Part shown: in pieces, positions 61,880-64,000 of the stretch | Layout: each line of letters opens with the position of its first letter | Numbering within the stretch: the stretch's first letter is position 1 | Assembly: GCF_900172325.1 (NCBI RefSeq) | Contig: NZ_FWFR01000002.1 | Span: 434,001 to 498,000, forward strand | Direction of reading: 5' to 3' | Source: Oceanibacterium hippocampi | Lineage (GTDB): Bacteria > Pseudomonadota > Alphaproteobacteria > Sneathiellales > Sneathiellaceae | DNA length: 64,000 nucleotides | The notes under the pieces: generated by a model | What the model was told of the DNA's origin: nothing | Database searches by the model: none | What the model saw: the letters and a program-made list of their open reading frames with translations, nothing else | Made by a program: the position numbers and the translations under genes

Positions 61880-63519
61880 CAGTTGTCCTCCGTTTTCTGG
61901 TTGGGGGCGCCGCCCGAGACCGTGCCGCGCTGCGCCGACCGGCTGGCGCTCTCCTGAACCCGGCCGGCCAGATTGACATCCATGTCGAGACCGATCTCCT
62001 CGCCGATCCGACGCATCGCCGGAAGCTGCACCGCCATGCCGAGGATCGACTGCAGGGCCTGGTCGAAGGGTCCGCTGATCCCCTCGCCCGCACCCGAACC
62101 GCCGCCGCCGCCGCCGTTGCCGCCGAGGCCCGCGATCTGGTTGATGCGGATCGACTTGATCTTCTCGACCGGCTTCATCATCTGCGTGGCGATCTCGGGC
62201 AGCCGGTCGAGCCGGTGCATGTCGAGCTTCATGCGGATGACCGGCTCGCTGAGCCCGTTCTCGGCCTGGATCAGCGCCGACTTCCCTTCCGATTCGGCCA
62301 ACATGCGGGCGCGCTCGGCGCCGGCCCGAAGCTCGGTCGCATTCGCTTCCGCCTGCGCCATCGCGACCAGGTTGTCGACCTGGGTCTTGATCCGCGACTT
62401 CTCGACCTCGGAGGCCTCGCGCGCCTTCATCAGGGCGATCTCGCGGGAACGTTCGGCGGCGGCCTGGTCCTTCTGGGTCTGGACATGTTCCTGGGCCAGC
62501 ACGACCTCGGCCCGCGCCTTCTCCGATTCCGCCGCCGCGCGGGTCTCGTCCGCCTTCTTGGCGGCGAGCCGGATCGCGCTGTCGATCTCGGCGAACTCGA
62601 CCGCGTGCAGGGCCTCGATCTCCTGTTCGCGCAGGCTGCGGTCGCGGGCGATCTCGGCCTGTTTCAGGGCCGCCTCGCGCGCGATTTTCGCCGCCTCGAT
62701 CCTGCGGTCGGCGTCGCTCCGGCTCTGCGCGATCCCGGCATCGCTCTCGGCCTCGCGCTCCTGCAGCGCCTGGCGCTGGGCGATCTCCGACTCGCGATGC
62801 TGCTGTTCCAGCGAGATGCGGCGCTGCGCCTGCTCGAGCTGGGTCTCGCGAACGACGATATCGGCCTCGGCCTCGATCCGCGCGCGCGCCTTGCGGTTGT
62901 CGGAGACGATCTCGGCAAGCTTCCGCATGCCGACCGCGTTGAAGACGTTGTTCTCGTCGAGCGCCGCGAACGGCGTCTGGTCGAGATGGACCAGCGACGC
63001 GGCATCGAGCTTCAGCCCGCTCTCGCCGAGATTCTCGGCAAGGAGGGCCGCGACCGCGTTGACGAAGGCGGCCCTTCCCTGGTGCAGCGCCTCCATGGTG
63101 CGCTCGGCGGCGACCGCCTGCATGGCGTTGATCAGCTTGCCCTCGATCAGGCGCTGCAACTCGCCGCCACGCAGGGAACGCGCGCCGAAGGCCTGGGCGG
63201 CGGTGGCGATGCCCTCGGCCGTCGGGATCACGCGGACATGGAATTCCATCTCGACGTCAAGCCGCAGGCGATCCTCGGTGATCAGCGACTGGCGCCCGGC
63301 CCGGGCGATGTCGAGGCGCTGCGTGTTCATCGCGATCACATCCACCTTGTGGAGGATCGGGAGCGCCAGGCAACCGCCGTCGATGACCACCAGGCGCCCG
63401 CCGGCGCCGGTCCGGATCAGCGCCGTGTCACGTCCGCTCTTGACGTAGAAGCGATTGAGAAAAAGCACCGCCAGGACGATGGCGACGATCAGGCCGAGAA
63501 CGAGCAAAAGCCAGAGCAC
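61879..63519 (-). CDS. Flotillin-like SPFH protein
   Basis: 546 residues from the GTG at 63519, which has GGGAGGA five bases upstream; an ATG at 63540 would place that ribosome site inside the gene. One N-terminal membrane helix, an SPFH domain (about 30-200; FLNRFYVKSGRDTALIRTGAGG and QSLITEDRLRLDVEMEFHVRV), a long Ala/Glu/Arg coiled coil (about 210-430) and a Gly-rich C-terminal stretch. This is the flotillin/YqiK architecture of membrane microdomain scaffolds. Its stop overlaps the ATG of the binding protein gene, tying it to the amide transporter unit. Confidence 0.9.
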   Translation of the reverse strand: MLWLLLVLGLIVAIVLAVLFLNRFYVKSGRDTALIRTGAGGRLVVIDGGCLALPILHKVDVIAMNTQRLDIARAGRQSLITEDRLRLDVEMEFHVRVIPTAEGIATAAQAFGARSLRGGELQRLIEGKLINAMQAVAAERTMEALHQGRAAFVNAVAALLAENLGESGLKLDAASLVHLDQTPFAALDENNVFNAVGMRKLAEIVSDNRKARARIEAEADIVVRETQLEQAQRRISLEQQHRESEIAQRQALQEREAESDAGIAQSRSDADRRIEAAKIAREAALKQAEIARDRSLREQEIEALHAVEFAEIDSAIRLAAKKADETRAAAESEKARAEVVLAQEHVQTQKDQAAAERSREIALMKAREASEVEKSRIKTQVDNLVAMAQAEANATELRAGAERARMLAESEGKSALIQAENGLSEPVIRMKLDMHRLDRLPEIATQMMKPVEKIKSIRINQIAGLGGNGGGGGGSGAGEGISGPFDQALQSILGMAVQLPAMRRIGEEIGLDMDVNLAGRVQESASRSAQRGTVSGGAPNQKTEDN

Positions 63520-63702
63520 GGTGTCCTCCCCCCTCCGCATCCGGGGCCATGCACGGCCGGACGCAATCGGATCAACGCCGAGATCTACGCATCATTTATT
63601 TTCTATTTCAAGTGTTTTATTTTCCGTTTCAACATTTCTGCGAACCCGGCCGAAAGCCACGGAAAGGCTGGCGAGACTCCCGGTCGACGGCCTGGTCGCG
63701 GC
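63520..63702 (-). promoter_or_regulatory. AT-rich promoter region of the flotillin-transporter unit with tandem repeat
   Basis: Two 17-base copies, TTTATTTTCTATTTCAA (63595-63611) and TTTATTTTCCGTTTCAA (63616-63632), differ at two positions and repeat with a 21-base period, about two helix turns. On the coding strand each copy begins TTGAAA, a -35-like hexamer. The region is strikingly AT-rich within GC-rich DNA. It could be a regulator operator, an UP element or doubled promoter. Confidence 0.55.
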
Positions 63703-64000
63703 TCAGAAAATCCGTTCGGGGGTCGCGAAAAGATGACCGTCGGCGCGGGCAAGATAGATCGGCAGCGCCTTCTTCTGGTTGTCCCAGTAGCGTCCCTGGC
63801 GGGCGCTGACGTATTCGAGCGGCTGGTTCGGCGCGAGCGCCATGCCGGGACCGGCCTGGGCGACCGCGGCGGCCAGGAAATTGACCCCTTCGTAAAGCGA
63901 CTGTCCGAGCGCGTTGAGGACCGGCGCATACTCGCCGTGGCAGGCGAAATAGCGTTCCTTGAAGGCGATGTTGCGGTCGGTCCGCAGCCCCCCGAAATAG
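63703..64000 (-). CDS. Periplasmic-binding-type protein, C-terminal part (cut by right edge)
   Basis: The leftward frame ends at TGA 63703-63705 and stays open to the window end, giving about 99 residues. The segments GLRTDRNIAFKERYFACHGEYAP and ALGQSLYEGVNFLAAAV fit the C-terminal part of a type I periplasmic binding fold as in AmiC-like amide sensors or ABC binding proteins. This is a tentative assignment. It is encoded just before the flotillin-amide unit in the same direction, and could be its sensor. Confidence 0.6.
   Translation of the reverse strand, partial: YFGGLRTDRNIAFKERYFACHGEYAPVLNALGQSLYEGVNFLAAAVAQAGPGMALAPNQPLEYVSARQGRYWDNQKKALPIYLARADGHLFATPERIF

Noticed and set aside
63603-63929. 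Leftward 108-codon frame at the right edge
   Set aside because: It is Arg/Ser/Pro-rich and in another frame than the convincing periplasmic-binding-type sequence ending at 63703.

Overview
This window is very GC-rich, densely packed DNA from an alphaproteobacterium, most likely of the Rhodospirillales type. The inference rests on the families present: RT0821/Lpp0805-type surface proteins, the DUF3305/DUF3306/DUF6352/DUF6494 formate dehydrogenase neighbourhood, paired acyl-CoA and amide metabolism genes, and a TTAA-N7-TTAA (CtrA-type) box. Both ends are cut: the left edge lies inside an MFS transporter and the right edge inside a periplasmic-binding-type protein. I saw no rRNA, tRNA, CRISPR array, insertion sequence or phage gene.

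Layout. 1-6.6 kb: MFS transporter end, a TPR/2-oxoglutarate oxygenase protein, then an envelope-sensing module (His-rich RcnB-like protein, PepSY protein, OmpR-type regulator, histidine kinase, two surface-antigen proteins) carrying two copies of the same four-element operator. 6.6-25.3 kb: an ordinary metabolic mosaic (AsmA, DUF2461, Nudix, two FAD amine oxidases, RutE-like reductase, two EamA exporters, an aromatic acyl-CoA monooxygenase with a thioesterase, phytanoyl-CoA dioxygenase, acyltransferase, Bcr/CflA exporter, maleylacetate reductase, nitronate monooxygenase). 25.3-40 kb: a large formate dehydrogenase locus. It holds the three FDH subunits, a WD40-cytochrome c fusion, a TAT-target peptide, a TorD-type chaperone, DUF3305/3306, a divergent polyferredoxin, DUF6352/DUF6494, a biotin-ligase-like protein and a tungstate-type permease plus ATPase without a binding protein. 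40-55.4 kb: aminotransferase, L-2-hydroxyglutarate oxidase, LysR regulators, two acyl-CoA dehydrogenases, a TPP enzyme, a degenerate SDR, a DeoR regulator and an acyl-CoA synthetase.

55.4-64 kb holds the most unusual system: a leftward, overlapping gene string encoding a flotillin, a UrtA-like binding protein, two LIV-type permeases, a first ATPase, and a second ATPase fused in frame to an intact amidase-signature hydrolase. The arrangement suggests import of an amide or urea-like compound with hydrolysis tethered to the importer. The string is preceded by an AT-rich tandem 17-bp repeat of 21-bp period.

Most genes are predicted from protein family resemblance read by eye. Substrates of transporters and oxidoreductases are inferences unless stated otherwise. 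Start codons were chosen by Shine-Dalgarno match, signal peptide position and neighbouring gene limits.
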